Notes: generated from the sequence alone by a model not told the origin. Shown: positions 1 through 5,630, counted from the first letter of the stretch. The stretch is 6,752 nt of DNA from Planctomycetota bacterium (GCA_007127275.1 SKZP01000398.1:1-6752), one strand, 5' to 3'. Numbers and translations: made by a program.

Positions 1-151
1 AGGCGAGCGTAGCCGAGAGGAGCGAGACGGCGAGGAGGCGCCACGGCTGGTACGCCTCGGAAGGATTACGCGTTTCGCTCATCTTTGCACAAGGGACGTT
101 GGTGGCCGCAGGGGCCCGACGTCCCGCGGAAGGATTACCCGTTTCGCTCAT
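1..151 (-). CDS. N-terminus of a predicted membrane or exported protein (partial, cut by window start)
   Basis: An open minus-strand frame runs from an ATG at 151 off the left edge, giving about 50 codons. The product starts MSETGNPSAGRR, continues through NVPCAK, then restarts MSETRNPSEAYQPW and enters a hydrophobic stretch (LLAVSLLSATLA). A second in-frame ATG at 82 gives a shorter form. This layout, a short polar tail followed by a hydrophobic segment after a Trp-Arg, fits a signal anchor or first transmembrane helix. Neither ATG has a strong Shine-Dalgarno site; both are preceded by the same GTGCAAAG. The gene follows the 547-residue gene on the same strand after a 191-bp gap in which I see no clear promoter or terminator. 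Family unknown because almost all of the protein lies outside. The frame and in-frame repeat are seen directly; that it is a real gene is inference. Confidence 0.55.
   Translation of the reverse strand, partial: MSETGNPSAGRRAPAATNVPCAKMSETRNPSEAYQPWRLLAVSLLSATLA
58..90 (-). repeat. 33-bp direct repeat, copy 1 (contains ATG at 82)
   Basis: This differs from the copy at 127-159 at a single base (position 70 G, against C at 139). On the minus strand it holds 8 bases of leader (GTGCAAAG), an ATG and the following codons for SETRNPS. The copies are exactly 69 bp (23 codons) apart, so the repeat keeps the reading frame. Confidence 0.85.
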
Positions 152-159
152 CTTTGCAC
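127..159 (-). repeat. 33-bp direct repeat, copy 2 (contains ATG at 151)
   Basis: This is the partner of 58-90, with 32 of 33 bases identical. It carries the upstream alternative start of the partial minus-strand gene. The 36 bp between the copies are not visibly repeated further left, so only the start-codon region is duplicated, not the whole 69-bp unit. Confidence 0.85.
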
Positions 160-342
160 CGCTCGACGACGTAGGATGTGGACGCATGATTCAGAGCTTT
201 TTTTCGGGGGATCTTGCAGGACCCAAATGTGGTGACGAACGGTGGGAGTCGGAGTCGCGGGCACGTCCGGGACCCGAAGGCCGCCGCCCGGCTACCCTCG
301 GCCGCCCTTGTGGGGCTACCCGAATACGAACGACCGAGCGCC

Positions 343-1986
343 TTAGTCGCGGCTGCGCGCGTCGAGATACCGCGCCCAGGCGGCGGTGACGTCGGCGCGT
401 CGCGCCGGCAGGGGCATGCGTAGCATCTCGTGCTCCGCCGTTTCCGTTGCCTCGGCTAGCGCCTCTTGCAACGAGCGCCACGTGCGCGGCTCCTCGGCGT
501 TGACACGAAACCCGTGCTCCCACGTCTCGAGTTCGTCGAGCGGCGCCAACTCGTCCGCTTCGTCGTGCGTCGCGCCGGTGAGCAGGTCGCGCACGTCCAG
601 ACTGCCGGAGCGAACCCGGTAGTCGCGCACAATGGCTCCGCGACCTTCGCCACGACCGGGGTCGCTGACGAGGGCAAAGGCCGCCTCCTCGACGGGCTCG
701 AAGCTTAGGATCTCGCCGCCGGCGGCAAGTTGTGCGAAGCGAGTCCGCGCTTCAATGGTCCGCGCCGCCTGCTCAATTTCGCGCACGGCCCGCTGCGTCG
801 CCCCGAGGCCGGTCTCGGCACTGACCAGCATCACCCCGTCGCCGGTCGCACCGCCCAAGGGGCCGCTCTCGAAGGGATCCCCCGGCCCGGTTTCCCGAGA
901 GCCGGAGTAGAGGCCGAGGTGCACGTCAAGTTCGTGTGCATCATACCGGCGAACAAGCTCCGCCTCGGTACGTAAGGGATCCAAACGACGGGCGAGCGTG
1001 GCGGCCATCTCCTCGGCCTGCACGTTCGTGCGCGGATCCAACGTCGGCGCCTCCTCGAACAGGCGCGTGGGAATGCGCGCCTGCTCGGGCTCTTCCTCGC
1101 GCTCCGTACGAGGCCCCTCGCCCACCCCCTCGAAAAGGGACGTCGCGTCGGTCTTCAACGGCAGGTCGAAGGTGTCGGCCGCGGAGCCACGGTAGCGCTC
1201 GTCCTCGCCGAGGCGTTCCCGCAGCTCACCGAGGTAATTCACCGCAAGGTCGGAGGGCTCCTCCAGCAGCCGCGCCAACTGAATCTGCGACTCGGTGTCG
1301 CGCACCGCCTCGACCTGGACGTCCCCCCAGTAGCGGTCCCACTCGTTGGTGTGCTCAATGTAGGCATGCACCGCTTGCTCGCGGCGCGACTGCGCAAACG
1401 GCGAGTTCGCCCGCAGACCGAGGCGCTGGTCGGCAAACGCCGCCCACGGCGAGCCCGTGCCACTGCCGCGCAACGCTGGCGGCGAAGGGTACCAGCGCGT
1501 GTAGCTGCTGACGAGCGAGTCCGCGTCGGCACCGACGTCCGTCGCTTCCACGGCGACGAAGTCGAACTCAAGCAACGACTCCGCCGAGGCCACGGGCCAG
1601 TTGTGCGTCGCCCAGCGGCCGGGCTTCAAGGTCTCGTCCGGGCTATCCCGCTCCACCCAGTCGTAGCCGGTCGCGTAGACCGAACCGTCCGGGTAGAGCA
1701 ACCGGTAGCGGTACCAAAGCAGGCTCTCGTGCCAGATGCCGTGCTCGCGGGTGTCCCACCGATCAATTTCCATGCCGACCGCGCCCCACTCGACCCGCTC
1801 CTCGGTCTCGGCGTGGCGCCAGTAGGCGACCCCCTCGGGCGGTGGCTTCGGGGTCATCCGCGGCTGGCCCGCTGCGGCCATTTCGTCCTCGGCGCGCACC
1901 GCTTGTGCCGGTGCGACGGCAACGACGAGGCAAAGCGCGAGCGCCAGAAGCGGCATCAACGTCCGAACGGGAATACGAGCTGTCAT
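343..1986 (-). CDS. Exported protein of unknown function, 547 residues
   Basis: The start is the ATG at 1986 because AGGAGGT lies 7 bases upstream (1994-2000). An in-frame ATG at 2040 would place this perfect Shine-Dalgarno inside the gene. Residues 1-29 form a signal peptide: MTARIPVR, a hydrophobic core, then AVAPAQA, with cleavage likely after Ala29 or Ala32. LALC in the core is not a lipobox, since the residue before Cys is Leu, so a soluble periplasmic or secreted protein is more likely than a lipoprotein. Residues about 50-170 are rich in Trp and Tyr (YWRH, WHESLLWYRYRLLYPDGS, GYDWVERD) and look like a compact beta domain. From about 200 to the TAA the protein is acidic, rich in Glu, Arg and Ala, and predicted mostly helical, with possible coiled coil at about 330-440. 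There are no further membrane segments. I recognise no catalytic motif or family. It stands alone, with an unrelated tRNA upstream on the other strand. Confidence 0.85.
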   Translation of the reverse strand: MTARIPVRTLMPLLALALCLVVAVAPAQAVRAEDEMAAAGQPRMTPKPPPEGVAYWRHAETEERVEWGAVGMEIDRWDTREHGIWHESLLWYRYRLLYPDGSVYATGYDWVERDSPDETLKPGRWATHNWPVASAESLLEFDFVAVEATDVGADADSLVSSYTRWYPSPPALRGSGTGSPWAAFADQRLGLRANSPFAQSRREQAVHAYIEHTNEWDRYWGDVQVEAVRDTESQIQLARLLEEPSDLAVNYLGELRERLGEDERYRGSAADTFDLPLKTDATSLFEGVGEGPRTEREEEPEQARIPTRLFEEAPTLDPRTNVQAEEMAATLARRLDPLRTEAELVRRYDAHELDVHLGLYSGSRETGPGDPFESGPLGGATGDGVMLVSAETGLGATQRAVREIEQAARTIEARTRFAQLAAGGEILSFEPVEEAAFALVSDPGRGEGRGAIVRDYRVRSGSLDVRDLLTGATHDEADELAPLDELETWEHGFRVNAEEPRTWRSLQEALAEATETAEHEMLRMPLPARRADVTAAWARYLDARSRD

Positions 1987-1993
1987 CTCGGCG

Positions 1994-2000
1994 ACCTCCT
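1994..2000 (-). promoter_or_regulatory. Shine-Dalgarno site deciding the start at 1986
   Basis: On the minus strand this reads AGGAGGT, 7 bases before the ATG at 1986. It is near-perfect against the 16S rRNA tail and is the reason for choosing the 547-residue form over longer in-frame starts at 2013 and 2040. Confidence 0.85.
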
Positions 2001-2053
2001 CGGCAGGGGCCATTCGCAAGGTGAGCGGGCGAACATACAACGCACCATACCAC

Positions 2054-2063
2054 GAAACGTTTC
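2054..2063. promoter_or_regulatory. 10-bp perfect palindrome in the leader of the 547-residue gene
   Basis: GAAACGTTTC is fully self-complementary. It lies about 70 bp upstream of the ATG at 1986, just upstream (in the minus-strand sense) of TATGGT and TATGTT, which could serve as -10 boxes. No convincing -35 is present. It could be an operator for a dimeric regulator, but a 10-bp palindrome can arise by chance. Confidence 0.25.
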
Positions 2064-2197
2064 AGGACGCGGCTACCGGCAAGCCGTGTGCTCCCCGTTT
2101 AGTGCTCGAGCCCGCCGGATGTTCGCGGGAAACCACGGCCGTAGCGCAAGTCACACAAGTACGGGAAATGCCCCGGTGGTAGAAACCGTATTCATGC

Positions 2198-2225
2198 TTG
2201 ACGGCCCGGTTTCGAACCTTATATT
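2198..2225 (+). promoter_or_regulatory. Sigma70-type promoter for the initiator tRNA
   Basis: A -35 box TTGACG (2198-2203, 5 of 6 consensus) is followed after 16 bp by TATATT (2220-2225, 5 of 6 consensus). Transcription would start near 2232, about 38 bases before the mature tRNA 5' end. A 6-bp hairpin (CCTCGC 2233-2238 with GCGAGG 2247-2252) would form in the pre-tRNA leader. Confidence 0.65.
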
Positions 2226-2269
2226 GATCACCCCTCGCACGAGAGCGCGAGGTGATTGCTGAAAACTGC

Positions 2270-2342
<73 letters not shown>

Positions 2343-2353
2343 TTCGCGCAACT

Positions 2354-2391
2354 CAAAGCCCAGCAGGCACACATACGCCCGCTGGGCTTTG
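2354..2391. terminator. Hairpin terminator after the tRNA
   Basis: CAAAGCCCAGC (2354-2364) pairs perfectly with GCTGGGCTTTG (2381-2391) around a 16-base loop. The A-run on the left arm and T-run on the right arm are typical of bidirectional intrinsic terminators, though the T tract is short (TTTG). It begins 12 bases after the tRNA 3' end and could also stop read-through from the convergent ABC gene. Confidence 0.75.
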
Positions 2392-2417
2392 TGCGTTTCC
2401 CGGCGACTGTCACAATG

Positions 2418-2542
2418 GAATCCGTGGGAGGCACGTCGCGGGCAAAGCCCACGGGCTTCGCCCGTGGGTTGGATCCTGTTTGCGCCCCCGAGGCGCAGGC
2501 GAAGCCCGTGGGCATGTTAGTCACCTGCACACCCACGGATTC
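2418..2542. repeat. 125-bp structured element with 11-bp inverted ends
   Basis: GAATCCGTGGG (2418-2428) and CCCACGGATTC (2532-2542) are perfect inverted ends. Inside are a tight hairpin (CCCACGGGC 2448-2456, loop TTC, GCCCGTGGG 2460-2468), a 6-bp hairpin (TGCGCC 2481-2486 with GGCGCA 2492-2497), and a 16-base segment (2498-2513) that is the exact reverse complement of 2447-2462. It has no plausible ORF. It lies between the tRNA terminator and the 3' end of the ABC ATPase gene. It may be a REP/MITE-like dispersed repeat or a small structured RNA; the sequence alone does not decide. Confidence 0.6.
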
Positions 2543-2593
2543 AATCTTGACGGGCTACTAGGGTTGCCTACCCAGATTTGTAAATACAGCTCC

Positions 2594-3835
2594 CTAGCCG
2601 CTGCGCACCCACTCTTGCTCCAGCACGTAGTACCCCTGATTGGGAGCGCGTACCGCGGTTTCGCAGGCAATCACTTCGAAGGTGACCGCGTGCATGATGT
2701 AGTCCGCGACCATGCCGTCGGCCCACAGGGCAATGGTCACCGAGTACAGTCCGAGATTGAGCGGCAGCCGCGGCAGGCGGCATCTGATGCGGCCGCGCGA
2801 CGGAGCGTCGTACCAGACCTCGCCGTGGGCGTCGCTTTGCAACTCGGCGAGTTGCTCCTCGAAACCGGCGTAGAGGCCGAAGCAGGTCCGCAGTTGCTTG
2901 ATCGGTGCGGGCTCGTCGCTTGCGTACTCGACGACGAGATTGAGCGGCACACCGCTGGTCGCATGCTCGACGGGGCGACCGTCGTCGTCGGCCACCCACG
3001 CTCTCGTGGCGCGTACGCGGCCGGTGCCTTTGCGGTCGCGCCGTTCGGTCAGCGGCACTTGCGTGGTCGCCTGAATCTTCGTGCGGTATTCGTGGATGCA
3101 GTCCGTCACCGCACCCTCGTAGGCAATGCGACCGCCGTGCAGCAAGATCCCGCGGGTGCAGAGCGTCTTCACCGCCTGCATGTTGTGGCTGACGAACAAC
3201 ACCGTGCGGCCGCCGCCGGCGACGTCGCGCATCTTGCCGAGGCAGCGTTTCTGAAACTCGGCGTCTCCCACGGCAAGCACTTCGTCAACGACGAGGATCT
3301 CCGGCTCAATGTGTGCGGCGACGGCAAAGGCGAGCCGCACCTGCATGCCGCTGGAGTAGCGCTTCACCGGCGTATCAATGAAGCGCTCCACGCCGGAGAA
3401 CTCGACAATCTCGTCGAACTTGCGGCGTATCTCCAGGCGGGTCATCCCGAGGATGGCCGCATTCATGTAGACGTTTTCGCGGCCGGTCAGTTCCGGATGG
3501 AAGCCGGTGCCGACCTCGAGCAGGCTGTTGACGCGCCCACGCAGGCGAATCTCGCCGTCGGTCGGATCAATGATCCGCGAGAGGACCTTTAGTAGCGTAG
3601 ACTTGCCGGCGCCGTTGCGCCCAATGATCCCGAGTACCTCGCCGGGGTGGACCTCGAAGCTGACTTCCTGGAGCGCCCACAATTCCTCGTCGCCGCCGCG
3701 GGCAAAGCGGAGCAGCCGGTGCAACGGCGCCATCATCAAGGCGCGCAGATGCTGCCCGAGTGACTTGTGAAACGGATGCACCCCAATGCGAAAGCGCTTG
3801 GAGACACGCTCGGCCAAAATTGCGGCATGGCTCAT
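2594..3835 (-). CDS. ABC transporter ATP-binding protein, polysaccharide export (Wzt/TagH type), 413 residues
   Basis: This is the cytoplasmic ATPase subunit of an exporter that moves lipid-linked polysaccharide across the inner membrane. Motifs: Walker A GRNGAGKST (72-80), the family motif LLEVGTGFHPELTGREN in place of a standard Q-loop (about 105-121), signature YSSGMQ (160-165), Walker B ILVVDE with Glu185, D-loop region GD (190-191), and switch His217 in SHN. A helical insert (about 20-52) before LWALQEVSFEV is usual in the family. Residues about 250-393 form a C-terminal beta-sandwich-like extension as in Wzt, where this domain recognises the glycan to be exported. The start at 3835 (MSHAAILAERVSKRF) is chosen because the conserved domain begins at once and AAGGA lies 10 bases upstream (3846-3850); a longer form from 3916 has an unconserved head. 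The stop is TAG. The expected Wzm permease and glycosyltransferases are not in the window, and upstream is 614 bp of non-coding DNA. Glycan specificity cannot be read. Confidence 0.93.
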   Translation of the reverse strand: MSHAAILAERVSKRFRIGVHPFHKSLGQHLRALMMAPLHRLLRFARGGDEELWALQEVSFEVHPGEVLGIIGRNGAGKSTLLKVLSRIIDPTDGEIRLRGRVNSLLEVGTGFHPELTGRENVYMNAAILGMTRLEIRRKFDEIVEFSGVERFIDTPVKRYSSGMQVRLAFAVAAHIEPEILVVDEVLAVGDAEFQKRCLGKMRDVAGGGRTVLFVSHNMQAVKTLCTRGILLHGGRIAYEGAVTDCIHEYRTKIQATTQVPLTERRDRKGTGRVRATRAWVADDDGRPVEHATSGVPLNLVVEYASDEPAPIKQLRTCFGLYAGFEEQLAELQSDAHGEVWYDAPSRGRIRCRLPRLPLNLGLYSVTIALWADGMVADYIMHAVTFEVIACETAVRAPNQGYYVLEQEWVRSG

Positions 3836-3967
3836 GACAAAGCAATCCTTAGGGTGAAAGCGGGCAGCTACGCGGCCCTTTGGCTGCGACAAGACACATA
3901 CGAAGCCGCGACTCAACGTGCGAAGCGCGACGCGGAGCGCGGTGCGCGGGACGCCGAGACACGCTTG

Positions 3968-4136
3968 GGAGCTGCCAGAAAATACCTTCCGAAGTTGAGC
4001 ACCTGCGCTCGGCTCTGCTTGTCGTCGGTTGCGCTGCTAGACGTGACTGGTCACGCCAGCGCTGCGCACCTTCCTCCGCCTTGCATAGCCTTCGCTCGTG
4101 ACGCTCAACGTTCGGAATTGGATTTCTGTTGCCTCC
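3968..4136 (+). repeat. Palindromic element A (about 169 bp, MITE-like)
   Basis: The left end GGAGCTGCCAGAAA, then TTCCGAAGTTGAGC, is mirrored at the right end (GCTCAACGTTCGGAA, then TTTCTG and GCCTCC), giving imperfect terminal inverted repeats of about 33 bp. The centre has a palindrome, CGTGACTGGTCACG (4042-4055), so the whole can fold as one long imperfect hairpin. It matches element B (5423-5594) in reverse orientation over nearly its full length. The best block, 4072-4117, matches 5442-5487 at 44 of 46 bases. I see no ORF, transposase or target-site duplication. It could be a miniature transposable element, a dispersed intergenic palindrome, or a structured RNA. Confidence 0.7.
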
Positions 4137-4280
4137 TTATGATGCGGGTGCCGTCCGCGTCGCCGTGCGGTGAAACACGACGTTCCGCCCATGCGGATAA
4201 CCGGCGAAGCGGAAGGTGTGCCTCACGGGCACAGCGAACCACGCCCCGCAGGACTCAACGTCCGCCTCGCCCAAATGATT

Positions 4281-4358
4281 CACGCTCGTGCAAGGGTTGT
4301 CGCGTGGCGGTGCCGTCGAACCGGGGGCGCTCGTGGGCGCGACAACCGGATGAGCGTG
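4281..4358. repeat. Imperfect inverted repeat (two-stem hairpin)
   Basis: GGTTGTCGCG (4295-4304) pairs perfectly with CGCGACAACC (4338-4347), and CACGCTC (4281-4287) pairs with GAGCGTG (4352-4358). An asymmetric internal loop separates the two stems and a 33-base loop closes the hairpin. It lies about 90 bp upstream of the lipoprotein start, so it could act as a leader structure, a cruciform or a recombination site. Function unknown. Confidence 0.45.
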
Positions 4359-4449
4359 CGGCAATTGAAGGCCGCCTCGGTGGTGTGGCACACTTGCACC
4401 TCGTTCGGCGGTTCGTTTACGACCCCCTTGTGCTCGGGAGCGTACGTTG

Positions 4450-4941
4450 ATGAACGGGATTCCTCGGTGCGCCCTGGTCGTGCCACTGCTCTTGGCGGTG
4501 CTGTCGTTCGCGTTCTTTGCATGTTCGGCGCCGGATGCCCGTGACGCCGAGGGGAATCTGCGTAGTGGCTGGACGCGCCTCGGCCAAACGGAGGCAGCGC
4601 TCGAGTCCGGCGAGGGCTACGACGAGATTGCCGTGCGGAGCGAACTTGGTGCCTACGACCGGCTGCAACTTTATGTCGACAACCATCCTGTCTACCTGCG
4701 CGACGTCACGGTGCACTACACCGACGGCACAAGCGAGCGCTTCCTGATTCGTGCCACCCTGCCCGCCGGCAGCCACACCCATGTGCTGCACTTGGCCGGT
4801 TTCCCCCGCGGCATCGACCGTGTCGTCCTCGGTTTTCAAGGCGCCGAGCCACCTGGCGCTGGTGCGCAGGAAGACGTTGCCGACTCGGCCGCCAACGACG
4901 AGCCGCAGCACAGCCGCATGGCCGTCTACGGCCGACGCTGA
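4450..4941 (+). CDS. Small predicted lipoprotein, DUF2541/YaaI-like, 163 residues
   Basis: The ATG at 4450 is chosen over an adjacent TTG at 4447; GGGAG (4436-4440) is 9 and 6 bases upstream respectively. Residues 1-25 are a signal sequence ending SFAFFAC, with Cys25 as the likely lipidated residue. The lipobox FFAC is unorthodox, with Phe at -3 and -2, so ordinary signal-peptidase I cleavage is an alternative. Ser after Cys would favour the outer membrane. The mature part runs through WTRLGQTEA, then DEIAVRSELGAYDRLQLYV, VYLRDVTVHYTDGTSERFLI, and HVLHLAGFPRGIDRVVLGF. This order (an invariance phrase, a beta strand, a 'V.Y.DG' turn, a closing 'L.G..R.I.RV' strand) resembles the DUF2541 family typified by E. 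coli YaaI, whose function is unknown. That assignment is from memory of the pattern. The C-terminal 30 residues are low-complexity Ala, Glu and Asp. The gene stands alone between elements A and B. Confidence 0.8.
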   Translation: MNGIPRCALVVPLLLAVLSFAFFACSAPDARDAEGNLRSGWTRLGQTEAALESGEGYDEIAVRSELGAYDRLQLYVDNHPVYLRDVTVHYTDGTSERFLIRATLPAGSHTHVLHLAGFPRGIDRVVLGFQGAEPPGAGAQEDVADSAANDEPQHSRMAVYGRR

Positions 4942-5009
4942 ACGCGCAGGGACTTGTGGTATCCCTACCGCACCTAGTTGGGCATCATCCCTGTTGCGAG
5001 CGAGCGCAA

Positions 5010-5041
5010 GTGCCGTGATCCTGCAAACAGGAAACCGGCAC
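5010..5041. repeat. Two-step stem-loop downstream of the lipoprotein gene
   Basis: GTGCCG (5010-5015) pairs with CGGCAC (5036-5041) and, inside it, TCCTG (5019-5023) pairs with CAGGA (5028-5032) around loop CAAA, with 3-base symmetric internal loops. It lies 68 bp after the lipoprotein stop. With no T-tract it is not a classic intrinsic terminator, but it could protect the mRNA 3' end. Confidence 0.5.
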
Positions 5042-5061
5042 GCCCAAGCCCAAAGACCGCG

Positions 5062-5090
5062 TCCCTGGGTACCTGCGCGACACCCAGGGA
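5062..5090. repeat. 9-bp perfect stem-loop
   Basis: TCCCTGGGT (5062-5070) and ACCCAGGGA (5082-5090) are perfect complements around an 11-base loop. No T-run follows. It may be part of the 3' structure of the lipoprotein transcript. Confidence 0.5.
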
Positions 5091-5201
5091 GGCTGCGTTC
5101 CACAACGCGGCGCATGCACGTACAGGCGGCGCAACGAGTGCTCCGCACGGCGGAGGGTGGTCGTCAAGTGCGCACACGTTGGATGCGCATGGCGGTCGCG
5201 A

Positions 5202-5311
5202 AGGCCCGCCCAACGTACGGATGGTCGCCGACGTTTCCTGATTGGTTGTTGCGGACTGGTTGGGCACGGAGGCCCGCCCTTTGTGCGGCAAACGCCACGT
5301 TTCCGGCCTGA
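5202..5311 (+). repeat. Diverged tandem pair, period 68 bp
   Basis: Copy 1 (5202-5241) and copy 2 (5270-5311) both begin AGGCCCGCCC, share a central CGG and CGCC, and end ACGTTTCC...TGA, with small gaps in between. Roughly 70% of aligned bases agree by eye. The sequence between the copies contains GTTGGGC (5259-5265), the reverse complement of GCCCAAC at 5208-5214. Confidence 0.45.
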
Positions 5312-5394
5312 CAAAAGCCGGCTGCACCCGTTTTCGTCGGACGCAATTGCAGTCGCGGCGCGGTCTAGTACCATGCGGGGTCCGCCGGCTTTTG
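5312..5394. repeat. 11-bp inverted repeat with long loop
   Basis: CAAAAGCCGGC (5312-5322) pairs with GCCGGCTTTTG (5384-5394). CTGAC (5308-5312) and GTCAG (5398-5402) can extend the stem past a bulge. The loop is 61 bases and contains the small palindrome GCAATTGC (5343-5350). The right arm with its TTTT resembles half of a terminator, but the loop is too long for a typical intrinsic terminator. Confidence 0.45.
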
Positions 5395-5422
5395 CTGGTC
5401 AGTCGGCGTTTGCGGCGGCTTG

Positions 5423-5594
5423 GGAGCTGGCAGGAAAGAGGTTCCGAACGTTGAGCGTCACCAGCGAAGGCTGTGCAAGGCGGAGGACGGTGAGCCGCGC
5501 AGGCGTGATTGGGTACATCAAGCAGCGAACCGACGACAACGCAGCACAGTCGAGCGCGGCTGCTCAAACTCGGAAGTAATCATCTGACAGCTCC
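5423..5594 (-). repeat. Palindromic element B (about 172 bp), inverted copy of element A
   Basis: Its ends are GGAGCTGGCAG (from 5423) and CTGACAGCTCC (to 5594), with TTCCGAACGTTGAGC inside the left end and GCTCAAACTCGGAAG inside the right, an imperfect terminal inverted repeat of about 33 bp. Read on the minus strand it aligns with element A throughout; the strongest block, 5442-5487, is 44 of 46 identical to 4072-4117. An open frame from ATG 5373 to 5579 crosses it but has no protein-like features. It ends 28 bp before the Shine-Dalgarno of the Na/Pi gene, so any promoter of that gene probably overlaps or lies inside it. Confidence 0.7.
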
Positions 5595-5622
5595 GTAGTG
5601 GTGCTACGTGGTTTCTGCCTGT

Positions 5623-5630
5623 GGAAGGTG
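5623..5630 (+). promoter_or_regulatory. Shine-Dalgarno site deciding the start at 5639
   Basis: GGAAGGTG lies 8 bases before ATG 5639. The alternative ATG at 5732, closer to the first conserved helix, has only a weak upstream purine run, so the longer form is preferred. Confidence 0.6.

Larger units (their letters stand above)
3836..4449. other. 614-bp non-coding gap between divergent genes
   Basis: This separates the minus-strand ABC ATPase from the plus-strand lipoprotein and must hold the promoters of both, but I find no strong -35/-10 pair for either. It contains palindromic element A (3968-4136) and an imperfect stem (4281-4358). Open frames here lack Shine-Dalgarno sites and recognisable protein sequence. 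Positions 3860-3960 show no structure I can name. Confidence 0.6.

Noticed and set aside
198..204. T7 run as part of a terminator
   Set aside because: No GC-rich hairpin immediately precedes it on the plus strand, and for the minus-strand gene it reads as an A-run, so it does not fit an intrinsic terminator.
1351..2262. 303-codon plus-strand open frame
   Set aside because: It is antisense to the 547-residue exported protein and its promoter region, Arg/Val-rich with no domain; GC-rich DNA commonly gives such frames.
4137..4391. 84-codon minus-strand frame in the divergent gap
   Set aside because: It has no ribosome site, no recognisable pattern and a His/Pro/Arg-rich composition typical of random GC-rich frames.
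4394..4422. Promoter for the lipoprotein gene (TTGCAC, 17 bp, TTACGA)
   Set aside because: The -35 is acceptable but the -10 matches consensus at only about one position, so it is too weak to list.
4417..5148. 243-codon minus-strand open frame
   Set aside because: It is antisense to the lipoprotein gene, which has a signal sequence, a ribosome site and protein-like composition; this frame has none of these.
5208..5265. Possible integron attC site (GCCCAAC ... GTTGGGC, 58 bp)
   Set aside because: The outer boxes fit RYYYAAC/GTTRRRY, but the inner L-boxes pair poorly, and no integrase or cassette series is visible. Coincidence within a repeat-rich stretch is more likely.
5373..5579. Small plus-strand frame (68 codons) crossing element B
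   Set aside because: It has no Shine-Dalgarno; the matching stretch of element A does not preserve a reading frame (gaps of 1 and 3 bases), so coding is unlikely.
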